The notes: generated from the letters alone by a model not told the origin. 64,000 nucleotides of DNA from Hymenobacter wooponensis (GCF_004745865.1 NZ_SRKZ01000009.1:1-64000); one strand, 5' to 3'. Shown: positions 52,424-62,249, numbered from the stretch's first letter. A program made the numbers and translations.

Positions 52424-53818
52424 GTGTGTGTTTTGCTGCCTCACTCAATTCCTGTGCTTTTGCCTACCCGCTCACCTCATTGCCCGCTTTTCTGCTGCCT
52501 GTGTATACTGGTGGCGGTGCTGCTATCTGCAGGAGCCAGCCGGGCGCAGCGTTCCAGTGCAAGCAGGCCCGCGCTTACCTCGCTACTCGCTGCCCCACAT
52601 AATTTACCCACCAGTCCGCGCCGACTAGCTGATTTCGTGGCTGTGGCCCAGCAGAACAGCCCCCAACTGATTGAGCTGGCCAACCAAGTCAGCCAGAACC
52701 GCCTCGACAGCCTGCGCCGCAAGGCCCAGAATGGCATTCTGATAAACGGTACCGGGGCCGCGGTGCTGTACCCCAGCATCCGCAACCGCCAGGGCGAGGC
52801 CGTGCTGGGCTACGACCAGGCCATCACCAACGGCGGCAACTACGCGGTCGTGGGCCAAGTGAGCAAACCGGTCTTCAACCGGGCATTGCTAGCCAACGAT
52901 TATCGTATTCTGGGCAACCAGGGACAGGTGCTGCGCAACAACCGGCAACTAAGCGCCCTGGATTTGCGCCGCACGGTTACGGACCAGTTTCTGACGGCCT
53001 ATGCCGCCCAATTGCAGCTAGACTTTGCCCGGGGCCTGCTCACCCAGTTGCGCCAGCAGGACCGCCAGCTGCGCCAGCTGGTGGAAGCTGGCATATTCAA
53101 GCAAACCCAGTACCTAAGCTTTTATTTGTCGGTGCGCACGCAGGAAGTAACGGTGGATCAGAATCGCCTGGCGTATCGCCGCGAGCTGGGTACGTTGCGG
53201 GCGTTAGCCGGAGTAGCCGACACGGCCCTAGTCGCGCTGGAAATACCGACCCCACCTACCCGCCGGCCCCTGGCCGGGCTGTTGGCTCCCGCTCAGCGCC
53301 AGTACACGCTGGATAGCCTCCGGAATCTGTTCGACCGGCGGGCCGTGGATACTTACTACTTGCCGCGGGTGAGCGTGGTGGCGGATGCCGGTTTGCAGTC
53401 CACCTCTTATCTGCCGCGGGCGCTGAGCCATAGCTTCGGAGCCAGTGGCGGGCTGCTGCTTTCCATTCCGGTTTACGATGGCCACCAGCGCCAGCTGCAA
53501 TACCAGCGCATCGCCCTGAGCGAGCAAAGCCGGCGGGGCTACCGGCAATTCATCACGGTGCAGCGCCGCCAGCAGTACGAGCAGCTGGAAGGACAGATTC
53601 GGGCCGCCGATGCGCTGCTGGTGCGCATTCGCGAGCAGCTGCGCATTGCCCAGACGCTGGTGGGAGCCACGCGCCAGCAGCTGGCCACGGGCGACGTGGT
53701 CATTCTCGATTACCTCAACGTCGTGACCAGCTACCGCACGCTCCAGTTCAGTTTGTCTCAGGCGGAAACGGACCGGTTGCGCAGCCTGTACGCCCTCGAC
53801 TTTCTAGCTGAGCAATAG
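52424..53818 (+). CDS. TolC-family outer membrane efflux protein
   Basis: From a GTG at 52424 the product has 464 residues with a signal peptide near residues 26-45 (FCCLCILVAVLLSAGASRAQ). The body has two TolC-type repeats rich in coiled-coil heptads (VAQQNSPQLIELANQVSQNR; RRGYRQFITVQRRQQYEQLE). It would form the outer channel for the RND pump of the same operon. A start closer to the signal peptide is possible. It begins an operon of TolC, adaptor and pump. Confidence 0.85.
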   Translation: MCVLLPHSIPVLLPTRSPHCPLFCCLCILVAVLLSAGASRAQRSSASRPALTSLLAAPHNLPTSPRRLADFVAVAQQNSPQLIELANQVSQNRLDSLRRKAQNGILINGTGAAVLYPSIRNRQGEAVLGYDQAITNGGNYAVVGQVSKPVFNRALLANDYRILGNQGQVLRNNRQLSALDLRRTVTDQFLTAYAAQLQLDFARGLLTQLRQQDRQLRQLVEAGIFKQTQYLSFYLSVRTQEVTVDQNRLAYRRELGTLRALAGVADTALVALEIPTPPTRRPLAGLLAPAQRQYTLDSLRNLFDRRAVDTYYLPRVSVVADAGLQSTSYLPRALSHSFGASGGLLLSIPVYDGHQRQLQYQRIALSEQSRRGYRQFITVQRRQQYEQLEGQIRAADALLVRIREQLRIAQTLVGATRQQLATGDVVILDYLNVVTSYRTLQFSLSQAETDRLRSLYALDFLAEQ

Positions 53819-53829
53819 CCCGTTTTTAT

Positions 53830-54771
53830 ATGCCTGTATACTCCCTGCGTTTTCTACTGGCTATCGGAGCCCCTCTGCTGCTGACTGCCTGTCATTCCGG
53901 CGACGGAACACCAGGAGCCGTTGCCGGAACCACTAGTGCCCCCCGCGCGCTGGTAACAGTAGGGGCCGTCCGCACCGATACCCTCACCGACGTGCTGCGC
54001 CTAAGCGCGATTTCCACCTACCCGGCTAAGGATGTACTCCGAGCCACGGCCACAGGCTACGTATTATCACCTTCACCCGTGCCCGGTCAGGCCGTCAGCG
54101 CGGGCCAAACCGTGTTTCGGGTGCAAACCAAGGAGGCGCGGGTGCTGCATCTGGATCAGCTCACCGGCGACCCGCGTCTGCGCTTTTCCGGGATTCTGGC
54201 TGTGAAAACCACGCGCGCCGGCGTGCTGGCGACCGTGGACAAGCTGGCCGGCGACTACGTGCAGGACGGCGAGCAGCTAGGCGTGGTGTACGACAAAAGC
54301 CGCTTTGGCTTTGTGCTGGATGTGCCGGCGACGCAGCTGCGCTACGTACGCCCCGGCCAGCGCTGCCGCATCCTGCTGCCCGACGGCCGGGTGCTGGCGG
54401 GTCAGGTGGCCGAAGTGCTGGCCACGGCCGACCCCACCCTGCAAACCCAGCGCTACACCGTGCGGCCCACCGGCGGAGCGGTGCCGGAACTACCCGAAAA
54501 CCTGGCCGTGCAGGTGGAGCTGGACCGCACGGCTCCCCGGCCGGTGCCCACCCTGCCCCGTGAGGCCGTGCTCACCGATGAAACCCAGACCCAGTTCTGG
54601 GTGATGCGCCTGCTTGATGACTCTACCGCCGTGAAAGTGCCGGTGGTGCGCGGCCCCGAGCAGGACGGCCGGGTGGAAATCAGCCGCCCCCGGTTCAGTC
54701 CCCAGGACCGGATTCTGCTTACGGGCAACTACGGCCTCGACGATACGGCAGCCGTGCAGCTTAGCCGGTAG
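53830..54771 (+). CDS. RND efflux periplasmic adaptor (MFP/HlyD type)
   Basis: The 313-residue protein has a lipoprotein signal (LLAIGAPLLLTAC at residue 21) and the adaptor layout: a lipoyl-like half (YVLSPSPVPGQAVSAGQTVF) and a beta-barrel half (GVLATVDKLAGDYVQDGEQL, RPGQRCRILLPDGRVLAGQV). The usual long coiled-coil hairpin between the two halves appears very short, so it is a compact version. It joins the inner-membrane pump to the TolC channel. Confidence 0.85.
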   Translation: MPVYSLRFLLAIGAPLLLTACHSGDGTPGAVAGTTSAPRALVTVGAVRTDTLTDVLRLSAISTYPAKDVLRATATGYVLSPSPVPGQAVSAGQTVFRVQTKEARVLHLDQLTGDPRLRFSGILAVKTTRAGVLATVDKLAGDYVQDGEQLGVVYDKSRFGFVLDVPATQLRYVRPGQRCRILLPDGRVLAGQVAEVLATADPTLQTQRYTVRPTGGAVPELPENLAVQVELDRTAPRPVPTLPREAVLTDETQTQFWVMRLLDDSTAVKVPVVRGPEQDGRVEISRPRFSPQDRILLTGNYGLDDTAAVQLSR

Positions 54772-54789
54772 TAATTTCTTGCTCAGCTT

Positions 54790-57700
54790 ATGGAAAATCC
54801 GGTTTTTCAGCGGTATAAAGCCCCCATTGCCGTGCTGCTGGCTTTGGTACTCGCCCTGGGTACGCTGGCGTACCGGTGCATCAACGTGGCCTTGTTTCCC
54901 GAAGTCACCTTTCCCAAGGTGAAAGTCATTGCCGACAACGGGCTGCAGCCCGTGGACCGGATGATGGTGACGGTGACCAAGCCGTTGGAAAATGCCATGA
55001 AGCAGGTGCCGGGCCTCAAGCTGCTGCGGTCCACCACCAGCCGGGGCTCCTGCGAAATCTCGGCCTTTTTCACCTGGAACGTGGACGTGGTGCAAAGCCA
55101 GCAGATTGTGGAGTCGCGCCTCAACCAAATTCGGGGCGATTTGCCGGCGGGCACGCAAATCAGCGTCGAGCGCATGAACCCGGCTATTCTGCCGGTGATG
55201 GGCTATACGCTGGAAGGGCCGGGGCGCTCGGCGCTGGAGTTGCGCCGCTTGGCGCTGTACACCATCAAGCCGTTTCTCTCCCAGGTGGATGGCGTGTCGG
55301 CCGTGCAGGTGCAGGGCGGCCGCACCAAGGAGTTTCAGGTGGAGTTGCTGCCCGATCAGCTAGCCGCCCTGGGGTTGACTCCGGCGACCGTCAGCGCCAG
55401 TTTAGGCCAAACCAACTTCGTGCAAAGCAACGGTTACCTGAGCGACTACCGCCGGTTATATCTGACCGTGACCGACGCTACCATCGTTACCAAGAGCGAC
55501 CTGGAAAACGTGGTGCTGCGCAACGACGGGCGCCGCATAGTGCGCCTCTCGGATGTGGCCACCGTAACGCTGGGCGAACAGCCGGAATACACCCGCGTCA
55601 ACGCCAACGGCCACGAGGCGGTATTGATTTCGGTGCTGCGTCAGCCCGACGCCAACGTGGTAAAGGTATCTGAAGGCGTGCTGGCCAAGGTGAAGGCGGG
55701 GCAGGCGGGCCTGCCCCGCGGCATCACCCTGCAGCCCTACTACGACCAGGCGGATTTCGTGTCGGAGGTGGTCAAGTCGGTGCAGGACTCGCTCTGGATT
55801 GGGCTGGCCCTGGCCCTGGTGGTGACGGCCCTGTTTCTGCGCTCCTGGCGGGCTTCTCTCACCATCCTGCTCACCATCCCCATTGCCCTGGCCATGACGC
55901 TGGGCGTGCTCTACTTTGGGCTGGGCTACTCCCTAAACATTATGACCCTGGGGGCCGTAGCCGCCGCCATCGGCCTCATGATTGACGACGCCGTAGTCAT
56001 GGTCGAGCAGCTGCACCGGGTGGGTGAGGACCATCCGGCCGCCAGTCCGGGCGAAGTGGTGGCCCGGTCCGTGAAGCACCTGTTGCCGGCGCTGTTAGGC
56101 TCCTCCTTGAGCACCATCGTCATTTTCCTGCCCTTCGCCCTGCTGGGCGGCGTAGCCGGGGCCTACTTCAAAGTGCTAGCCACCACCATGGTCGTCGCTC
56201 TGGCCTGCTCGTTCCTGGTGGCGTGGCTGGGCTTGCCGGTACTATATCTACTACTGTCCAACTCGAAAAAAGCGGCACTTTCCAAGACTACCCAGCCCTC
56301 CCCCGTGATGGATTCTGCCCACCACGATATTCCGTGGGTGCGGGCCGTCATCCGCCGGCCGGCCTACAGCCTGCTAGGCATCGTGGGGTTGCTGGCCACG
56401 CTGTGGATAGTTATTCCACGCCTGGCTACGGGCTTTTTGCCCGAGATGGACGAAGGGGCCATTGTGCTGGACTACAACTCGCCGCCCGGCACCAGCATCG
56501 AGGAAACCGACCGGATGCTGCGCCAGGCCGAAAAGCTGATTCTGCGCGTCCCGGAAGTGGCCAGCTATACCCGGCGCACGGGCACACAGATGGGCTTTTT
56601 CATCACCGAGCCCAACCGGGGCGACTACCTCATCCGCCTGAAAACACCCCGGAAGCGCACGACCGAAGAAGTAATAAACGACATCCGTCGGCGCGTGGAA
56701 GCCACCCAGCCGGCCCTGACTATCGACTTTGGGCAGGTAATTGGCGATATGCTCGGCGACTTGATGAGCACTGTGCAGCCCATTGAAATTAAGATATTCG
56801 GCCCCGACGCGGCCACCCGCTACCGGCTTGCCGACCAGGTAGCCACCGTAGTGGAGCATACGCCCGGCACGGCCGACGTCTTTAATGGCATCGTGCGCAT
56901 GGGGCCCGCCGTGGACGTGCGCCCCAATGCACGGCACCTCGCCCAGTTCGGGCTGACCGGCACCGACTTTCAGGCCCAGCTGCAAACCCAGCTGGCCGGC
57001 GTAATAGCCGGCAACGTGCTCGAAGGCGAGCAGCTGCTCAACATCCGCCTGCGCTACCCGCAGGCCACCCAGGCTACGCTGGCGCAGCTGCGGGCCCAGC
57101 CGGTGTTCTTGCCCAATGGCCAGCGCCGCCGCCTCGATGAGCTGGCCACGGTGCGCATCAGCGCCGGCGACGCGGAGCTGGAGCGGGAAAACCTGCAAGC
57201 CATGACGGCCGTGACGGCCCGCCTCGACGGCCGCGACCTGGGCAGTGCCATGCGCGACATCCAGCAGCAACTGGCCCAGTCAGTGCCCCTGCCGCCGGGC
57301 TACTTTATTCAGTATGGAGGTTCCTACGCCGAGCAGCAGCAGTCGTTTCAGGAGCTGCTTACGATTTTGGCCACCGCTTGCCTGCTGGTGTTTGCGGTGG
57401 CGCTGTTCCTGTTCAAAGACCTGAAAGCGGCGGGACTAATTCTGCTGGTGGCCATTCTGGGCCCGGCCGGGGGCAGCCTGGCGCTATACTTCACCCACAC
57501 CCCGCTGAACGTAGGCTCGTACACGGGCCTAATTATGGTGGTGGGCATCATCGGGGAGAATGCCATCTTTACGCTGCAACAGTTTTTCGAGAACCGCGCC
57601 GAGGGCAACCCCGTGGCCCAGGCCATCGGCTACGCTATTGCTGCCCGCCTGCGGCCCAAGCTGATGACGGCGCTGGCCGCCATTGCCGCCTTGCTGCCCC

Positions 57701-57864
57701 TGGCCCTAGGAATCGGGGCAGGCGCTCAACTGCACCAGCCCCTGGCCATTGCCGTTATTGGGGGTCTGCTGCTGGCCCTGCCCCTGCTCTTAGTAGTGCT
57801 GCCCAGTCTGTTACGGCTGGCATACGAGGTAAAGCTCTATGCACCCGTAACAAAAACGAGCTAG
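54790..57864 (+). CDS. RND-family efflux pump permease
   Basis: The 1024-residue protein has the RND plan of 12 helices and two large periplasmic loops. TM4 carries the proton-relay pair Asp399-Asp400 (IGLMIDDAVVMVEQ), as in HAE-type multidrug pumps. TM10 has Glu923 (GIIGENAIFTLQQF) where drug pumps have Lys, so the relay is mixed. The substrate is uncertain. It starts 18 bp after the adaptor gene and completes a TolC-MFP-RND operon. Length is normal. Confidence 0.9.
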   Translation: MENPVFQRYKAPIAVLLALVLALGTLAYRCINVALFPEVTFPKVKVIADNGLQPVDRMMVTVTKPLENAMKQVPGLKLLRSTTSRGSCEISAFFTWNVDVVQSQQIVESRLNQIRGDLPAGTQISVERMNPAILPVMGYTLEGPGRSALELRRLALYTIKPFLSQVDGVSAVQVQGGRTKEFQVELLPDQLAALGLTPATVSASLGQTNFVQSNGYLSDYRRLYLTVTDATIVTKSDLENVVLRNDGRRIVRLSDVATVTLGEQPEYTRVNANGHEAVLISVLRQPDANVVKVSEGVLAKVKAGQAGLPRGITLQPYYDQADFVSEVVKSVQDSLWIGLALALVVTALFLRSWRASLTILLTIPIALAMTLGVLYFGLGYSLNIMTLGAVAAAIGLMIDDAVVMVEQLHRVGEDHPAASPGEVVARSVKHLLPALLGSSLSTIVIFLPFALLGGVAGAYFKVLATTMVVALACSFLVAWLGLPVLYLLLSNSKKAALSKTTQPSPVMDSAHHDIPWVRAVIRRPAYSLLGIVGLLATLWIVIPRLATGFLPEMDEGAIVLDYNSPPGTSIEETDRMLRQAEKLILRVPEVASYTRRTGTQMGFFITEPNRGDYLIRLKTPRKRTTEEVINDIRRRVEATQPALTIDFGQVIGDMLGDLMSTVQPIEIKIFGPDAATRYRLADQVATVVEHTPGTADVFNGIVRMGPAVDVRPNARHLAQFGLTGTDFQAQLQTQLAGVIAGNVLEGEQLLNIRLRYPQATQATLAQLRAQPVFLPNGQRRRLDELATVRISAGDAELERENLQAMTAVTARLDGRDLGSAMRDIQQQLAQSVPLPPGYFIQYGGSYAEQQQSFQELLTILATACLLVFAVALFLFKDLKAAGLILLVAILGPAGGSLALYFTHTPLNVGSYTGLIMVVGIIGENAIFTLQQFFENRAEGNPVAQAIGYAIAARLRPKLMTALAAIAALLPLALGIGAGAQLHQPLAIAVIGGLLLALPLLLVVLPSLLRLAYEVKLYAPVTKTS

Positions 57865-57900
57865 CGCCCCAAACTGGCCAGAAGAGCTGCTGTGCAGCCC

Positions 57901-58791
57901 CTAGCCCTTCAGTAGCGTGGATGCGGTGCTCGACGCGGGAAAAGGATAACACCGACTAATGAACGCAATGTCCTGTGCAGACAGCTGGGTGTTATGCGGC
58001 GTAGGTGTGGGGGGGACGGTGAATTCCGGGGGGAAACTATAGTGCATAATCGAAAGCGGATCATATCCCGAATTCGTGATGAGAGCCTTTTCCGCTTGTT
58101 CAAAGAAATTGGTGTCCACTTTCTGCCGATCCCATCCGTAGGCCTGAAACAGTCGGCTGTAGATCAGAGGCTTGTTCCACTGGATAGCAGCTGCCGGACT
58201 CTGATGCTCGTGCACGCACCCCAGGCAATGGCCAAACTCGTGCAGTATCGTAGCCGGGAAAGCGTCCGGACTGGTCGTTTCGTCCGACAGATCAAAATTC
58301 ATCGTGGCTTTGTTCTGATCGCGTTCCGTCAGAGCATCCGTGCCTACTAAGGACCAGGAGCCGCTGCGGGTAAAGCTAATTCTTACTTCCGCCTGCCCCT
58401 GCGCAATAAAGTCAAACGTGATGTTGGCATGGGTTTCCCACGTTTTGGCAATTGTTTCAATTTGACGGTGCACGTGTTCCGGCCCTTCTAAGAATCTGAC
58501 CCGCAGGACTCTGCCTGCTTTCCACAGGTGCGTTTGCAGAAGAGCCAATTCGTGCAGAATTTCCCCGGTTTCCCTTCTGCCAATGACAGTTTCTTTGCTG
58601 AGCAGCAGCTCAGAGTACTCCTTGTTGCCGGCCGCTATTTCCTGCAGCAGGTATCGGGCGGGCTTATGGCCGTAAATCGGCTCGGTTTCCGCATTCATGA
58701 CATTATCGGCCCGTTCTCGTAGCGCGACATACAGGCCGTATTCCCCTCCGTGGAGACGCGTGGTGCAAAGATTGAGCGGGGTATTTTTCAC
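57901..58791 (-). CDS. Metzincin (astacin-like M12A) metalloprotease
   Basis: The 296-residue protein has the zinc motif HEFGHCLGCVHEH at residues 184-196, with three His ligands (184, 188, 194), and the Met-turn in SIMHYSF near residue 254. This fits astacin-like metzincins. Unlike most family members there is no signal peptide; the N-terminus starts MKNTPLNLCTTRLHGGEYGL. So it may act inside the cell or be exported another way. It is convergent with the RND operon. Substrate unknown. Confidence 0.85.
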   Translation of the reverse strand: MKNTPLNLCTTRLHGGEYGLYVALRERADNVMNAETEPIYGHKPARYLLQEIAAGNKEYSELLLSKETVIGRRETGEILHELALLQTHLWKAGRVLRVRFLEGPEHVHRQIETIAKTWETHANITFDFIAQGQAEVRISFTRSGSWSLVGTDALTERDQNKATMNFDLSDETTSPDAFPATILHEFGHCLGCVHEHQSPAAAIQWNKPLIYSRLFQAYGWDRQKVDTNFFEQAEKALITNSGYDPLSIMHYSFPPEFTVPPTPTPHNTQLSAQDIAFISRCYPFPASSTASTLLKG

Positions 58792-59033
58792 AGGCGTAAG
58801 TAGTGTATGTAAATGAATTCAGCCGCATAAGGCGGCGAAAGCAGCAGGAGGTATAACACCCCGTAAGGAGGGCTCAAAACACTCACCCTGCTAACTTCAA
58901 GGCCTTACGCGGGGGAACTAACTTAGCACAATTCAAGGTGAACCGATAAAATGCTAGTTCGCGAATTCTCTAAGTCATTCATCCCTAACGCTTACTGCTT
59001 GCACAGTAAATAGGTCTGAAACCTGGATAATTA

Positions 59034-59065
59034 ACTGTCTGCTTTTCGACTATAAAGCAGACAGT
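59034..59065 (-). terminator. Hairpin after the COG4705-like gene
   Basis: ACTGTCTGCTTT / AAAGCAGACAGT, 12 bp perfect, 8-base loop, 30 bp beyond the gene at 59095. The T-run is weak, so this may be only a partial terminator. The rest of 58792-59094 has no gene. Confidence 0.5.
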
Positions 59066-59094
59066 GCGCTGGCCGCGAAGCATATGCTCTTTGG

Positions 59095-59862
59095 TTATAA
59101 AGGCCGTGGATTTGTAAGGTCAGCGCGGCGGTTAGGGCGCCAACTGGTGTAGGCAACCAGAATAGCTAGCAGCCCAAACAGGATCAGCGAGGAACCCTGG
59201 GTGCCAAAGCCGAGGCCATGTTTAGCTACCGGTTTGGTTAACAAGTCACCGAACGTAGCTCCGAACGGGCGGGTCAACACGAACGCCACCCAAAATAGAA
59301 ACACGTGCGAGAGGCAGGTGAAATAGTACGCTAGCACGACTAGGGCCAGCAGGGAGCCGATGAGCAGCGCCCCTCCGGCGAACCCTAAGCCGGAGTCGTC
59401 AGCCAGATAGTCACCTAAGGCCGTGCCCAGCGTGTTGGAGAATAGAATTGCCGTCCAGTAAAACAGCTCCCCCCGGCGAGTGGTAATCGTACTGACCGAG
59501 AGGGTTTTCTCGCTGAGCCGCCATAGCCCCAGTATTACGGCCAGCAGCGTTACCAGCAACGCTGAACCAGTAGCGTAGCCTAAACCCATGGTCCGGTCCA
59601 TGTAGTCTGACATGGTGGTGCCCGCCGTGCTGGTGGCCAGAATCACGGCCCAATACAGCGCGGGGATGTACCGACTGACAACTAGCTGGGCAGCCAGGAC
59701 GACCAGGAACACGCCCAGCAGCAATAGGGAGCTAACCCCGTAACCCACGTTCAGGGTTTGCGCCAGCAGGTCCCCGGCCGTTTCGCCCAAGGTGGTGGCA
59801 CAGATCTTCATCACCCAGAAGAGTAGGGTGACTTCCGGGATTTTCTTCAGCGCGGTCTGCAT
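59095..59862 (-). CDS. COG4705-like membrane protein with fourfold repeat
   Basis: The 255-residue product has about eight helices arranged as four copies of a unit with TxGxTxxDxL and, after it, GLGYATG or GLGFAGG: TTLGETAGDLL, TAGTTMSDYMDRTMGLGYAT, TLGTALGDYLADDSGLGFAG and PFGATFGDLLTKP. Repeated acidic residues inside helices suggest an ion or proton path. The family (COG4705) has no known function. It follows the PAP2 gene by 12 bp, so the two are probably cotranscribed. Confidence 0.75.
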   Translation of the reverse strand: MQTALKKIPEVTLLFWVMKICATTLGETAGDLLAQTLNVGYGVSSLLLLGVFLVVLAAQLVVSRYIPALYWAVILATSTAGTTMSDYMDRTMGLGYATGSALLVTLLAVILGLWRLSEKTLSVSTITTRRGELFYWTAILFSNTLGTALGDYLADDSGLGFAGGALLIGSLLALVVLAYYFTCLSHVFLFWVAFVLTRPFGATFGDLLTKPVAKHGLGFGTQGSSLILFGLLAILVAYTSWRPNRRADLTNPRPL

Positions 59863-59874
59863 GAGGCCAGCTAG

Positions 59875-60693
59875 TTAATGAGCGCGCCAGCTCAGCGTCA
59901 GGCCGGATGTGCCACCGCCAAAATAGGCCGGAGCCACGTTCAGGCCTACCAGGCGCGGCTGCCGGCCCCAGCGGTTGCGGTGGGTAAGATAGCCCAGGTG
60001 TGCGGAGAGAATACCGAAACCCGCGCCCGCCACCACGTCGCTCTGCCAGTGCTTGTTGTTGATCATGCGCAGGGCCGCTACGCTGGTAGCGATAGTATAA
60101 GCACCAATGCCATACCACTGGCTTTTGTCGCGGAACTCCGTGTGCACGATGCTAGCGGCCAAGAACGCCTGGGCCGTATGCCCTGACGGGAAGGAAAGGT
60201 TATCAGAACCGTCGGGGCGGGTTTCCCGAGTTAGGTTTTTGACCGCGAATACGGATGCCAGCATGAATAACTCCGACTTGCCGATAACCAGCAGGGTGTT
60301 CAGCCGGTCGTCGCGTGACTCTACTCCCGAGAGGGCTACCAATCCCAGCTCGGCATAGGGGGCAAAAATCAAGATGTCGTCCAGCCGCGTACGGTAGGTG
60401 GGAAACAGCTTGTGAATGTCGCGGTTGGCTTGCTGATTAGTGTAAAAGCCTCCCCCGTTGAAGGTATAGGCCCCGTAGCCGATAAGCAGCGCGGGCACAA
60501 TGCTGGCCTTCACCAGTTTGCCCTTGTACCAGGGTTTGGAAGCTGGTGGTGCCGCCGCCGCGGGCACCTCGAATTTGTGCAGTGAGTCCGCGGCCGGCGT
60601 GGGCGGATTCTGGGGAATCTGGGCGTAGGCCGGCATGGACAGGCTCAGAACTATCGCCGCGAAAACGGCGCGGCAAGACGATGCAATACGCAT
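59875..60693 (-). CDS. Periplasmic PAP2-family phosphatase
   Basis: The 272-residue protein has a signal peptide (VFAAIVLSLSMPAYA) and the three PAP2 motifs: KNLTRETRPDG, SFPSGHTAQAF and RMINNKHWQSDVVAG. This is the PAP2/haloperoxidase fold. Such enzymes remove phosphate from lipids such as phosphatidate or undecaprenyl pyrophosphate. It is the first gene of a pair with the COG4705-like protein. Confidence 0.85.
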   Translation of the reverse strand: MRIASSCRAVFAAIVLSLSMPAYAQIPQNPPTPAADSLHKFEVPAAAAPPASKPWYKGKLVKASIVPALLIGYGAYTFNGGGFYTNQQANRDIHKLFPTYRTRLDDILIFAPYAELGLVALSGVESRDDRLNTLLVIGKSELFMLASVFAVKNLTRETRPDGSDNLSFPSGHTAQAFLAASIVHTEFRDKSQWYGIGAYTIATSVAALRMINNKHWQSDVVAGAGFGILSAHLGYLTHRNRWGRQPRLVGLNVAPAYFGGGTSGLTLSWRAH

Positions 60694-60900
60694 ATGTTGG
60701 TAGCTAGTGTGTAACCATGGCCCGCATCAGCGAGGAAAAGGGTTCTGAAATCGCGCAAACCTAACGGCGGATTCTGGCGGAAATCTGAGTTTTAAAGCTT
60801 ACTCTGGAGCGGCTGTGGTTGAGCTTTCCTTCGTGCGTAGCTATCTAATCCGCACCCATTAGGTTCGTGCTGATAACAGCAGCTAGCAGAGTCTTGCGGC

Positions 60901-61131
60901 TTACGTTTCCCGAGTATAAGCAGCGTCCAGGGACACGCAGTGGGGGCAGCGTGCCCGAGTTTCCTCGATTCGGGTGGGCTCGTAGTATTGCCACTCACCT
61001 CCAGCCTTCACCTGCTGACCAACGGGACACCCGTCGTTGTCGTGGTAGGGGTAGCGTACTGGCCCCGGAGCTGCGGACCGTAACCCAGTTGCGTGCTGGT
61101 TATGCTGGAAAAAAGGCGGAGTCTTGGCCAT
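60901..61131 (-). CDS. Small CxxC protein
   Basis: From ATG 61131 the product is 76 residues with PGPVRYPYHDNDGCPVGQQV and ETRARCPHCVSLDAA. Similar short proteins with a YHDxxxCPxG start and a CxHC end occur in Bacteroidota, possibly with a bound metal. No signal peptide. A longer frame upstream lacks this structure. Function unknown. Confidence 0.55.
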   Translation of the reverse strand: MAKTPPFFQHNQHATGLRSAAPGPVRYPYHDNDGCPVGQQVKAGGEWQYYEPTRIEETRARCPHCVSLDAAYTRET

Positions 61132-61496
61132 CGGTATGAAATAGCTGGCGTGTTGGCTGAAGCCAGGTGAAGTATTTATGATCCAGCCACTGACACAGAA
61201 AGCGGCATCTGGCACCTTATCCGGGCAACTAGTGAGCAGACGCTGCTACAAGCTCGATAAGATAGAGTGCGACGGCAAAGGTGCCCGCTGATTCTGAAGC
61301 AAAACTGACGCCTGCCTGACCGCCGCTATCCGGCTGGAGCGGCGGGGTCCGGCCAACTTCCAGACGCACCTGGACAAGCTGCAGCAGGCTCCTTGGTGGC
61401 TAGGCCTCAGTTTTTACTCAGAATCCGATACTAGTCTTGCTTTTGCCGGCTCCCCTGTGAGTTGGTACGGAAAGAGGTTTTACAAGACTGTTCACT
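61132..61496. other. Gap, possible coding scrap
   Basis: About 365 bp. On the plus strand CLTAAIRLERRGPANFQTHL, then DKLQQAPWWLGLSFY is readable without a start (about 61312-61420). It may be a gene remnant. No RNA gene seen. Confidence 0.3.
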
Positions 61497-62162
61497 ATGG
61501 ATCTCTCTGATCTGACTCACCTCCTGCGCCACTTGCTCCGGCAGCGGCGCCAGGTGGTAGTACTCCTGCTACTAGGCATTATCCTGCCTTGGAGCGCGTT
61601 TCTGAAGGCCGCCTCAGAAATCCGGGAGGGGGAAGGCTTCCCTGGCGACCAGGCCTTTCTGCGGTGGCTGCATGCCCATGCTACGCCCCCGCTGGACGCC
61701 CTCAACCTGCTGCTGACCCGGGTCGGCGGACCCCAGGTAATGGCCGTTGTGACCCTGCTCATTGCGGGTTTCCTGTTCTGGCGCCGCTCTTACCACCAAG
61801 CCTGGTTTTTCTCGTGGGCAGTTGGAGGCGCTATGGTTATCAACCTGCTGGCGAAGGCGCTGTTAGGCCGGGTCCGACCGGCACTCTGGGTATCTCTGGC
61901 TCCGGAAACGACGCCTAGCTTTCCCAGCGGCCACGCCATGGGGTCGGCGGCGGTGGTGCTGGCGTTGGGGCTGATACTGGTCCACTCGCCCCGGCGCTGG
62001 CTGCTGTGGCTGCCGGGGGCACTGTTTGTGCTGGGGGTGGGCATTTCGCGCATGTACCTGGGCGTACACTATCCTTCCGATGTGCTAGCGGGCTGGATTG
62101 CGTCCGTTGGCTGGGTGACGAGTGTATACCTGCTTTTCAACCGGTCCACCCTGCTAAGGTAA
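61497..62162 (+). CDS. Membrane PAP2-family phosphatase
   Basis: The 221-residue protein has six helices and all three motifs: KALLGRVRPALW, PSFPSGHAMGS and SRMYLGVHYPSDV. It is close in layout to PgpB-type lipid phosphatases that act on undecaprenyl pyrophosphate or phosphatidylglycerophosphate. A good terminator follows. It is a second PAP2 gene within 1 kb of the other, but a different subtype (membrane-bound, no signal peptide). Confidence 0.9.
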   Translation: MDLSDLTHLLRHLLRQRRQVVVLLLLGIILPWSAFLKAASEIREGEGFPGDQAFLRWLHAHATPPLDALNLLLTRVGGPQVMAVVTLLIAGFLFWRRSYHQAWFFSWAVGGAMVINLLAKALLGRVRPALWVSLAPETTPSFPSGHAMGSAAVVLALGLILVHSPRRWLLWLPGALFVLGVGISRMYLGVHYPSDVLAGWIASVGWVTSVYLLFNRSTLLR

Positions 62163-62249
62163 TTCGGGAGTGAGGGTCGAAATAGTCGGCCAAGTCGCCT
62201 TTACACGCCCTTAGTATACAACTCAGTTTAGCGCTGACAAGATATTCTA

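Noticed and set aside
56374..57270. Long minus-strand frame inside the RND pump gene
   Set aside because: The opposite strand encodes an unmistakable RND pump; the frame has no protein family character.
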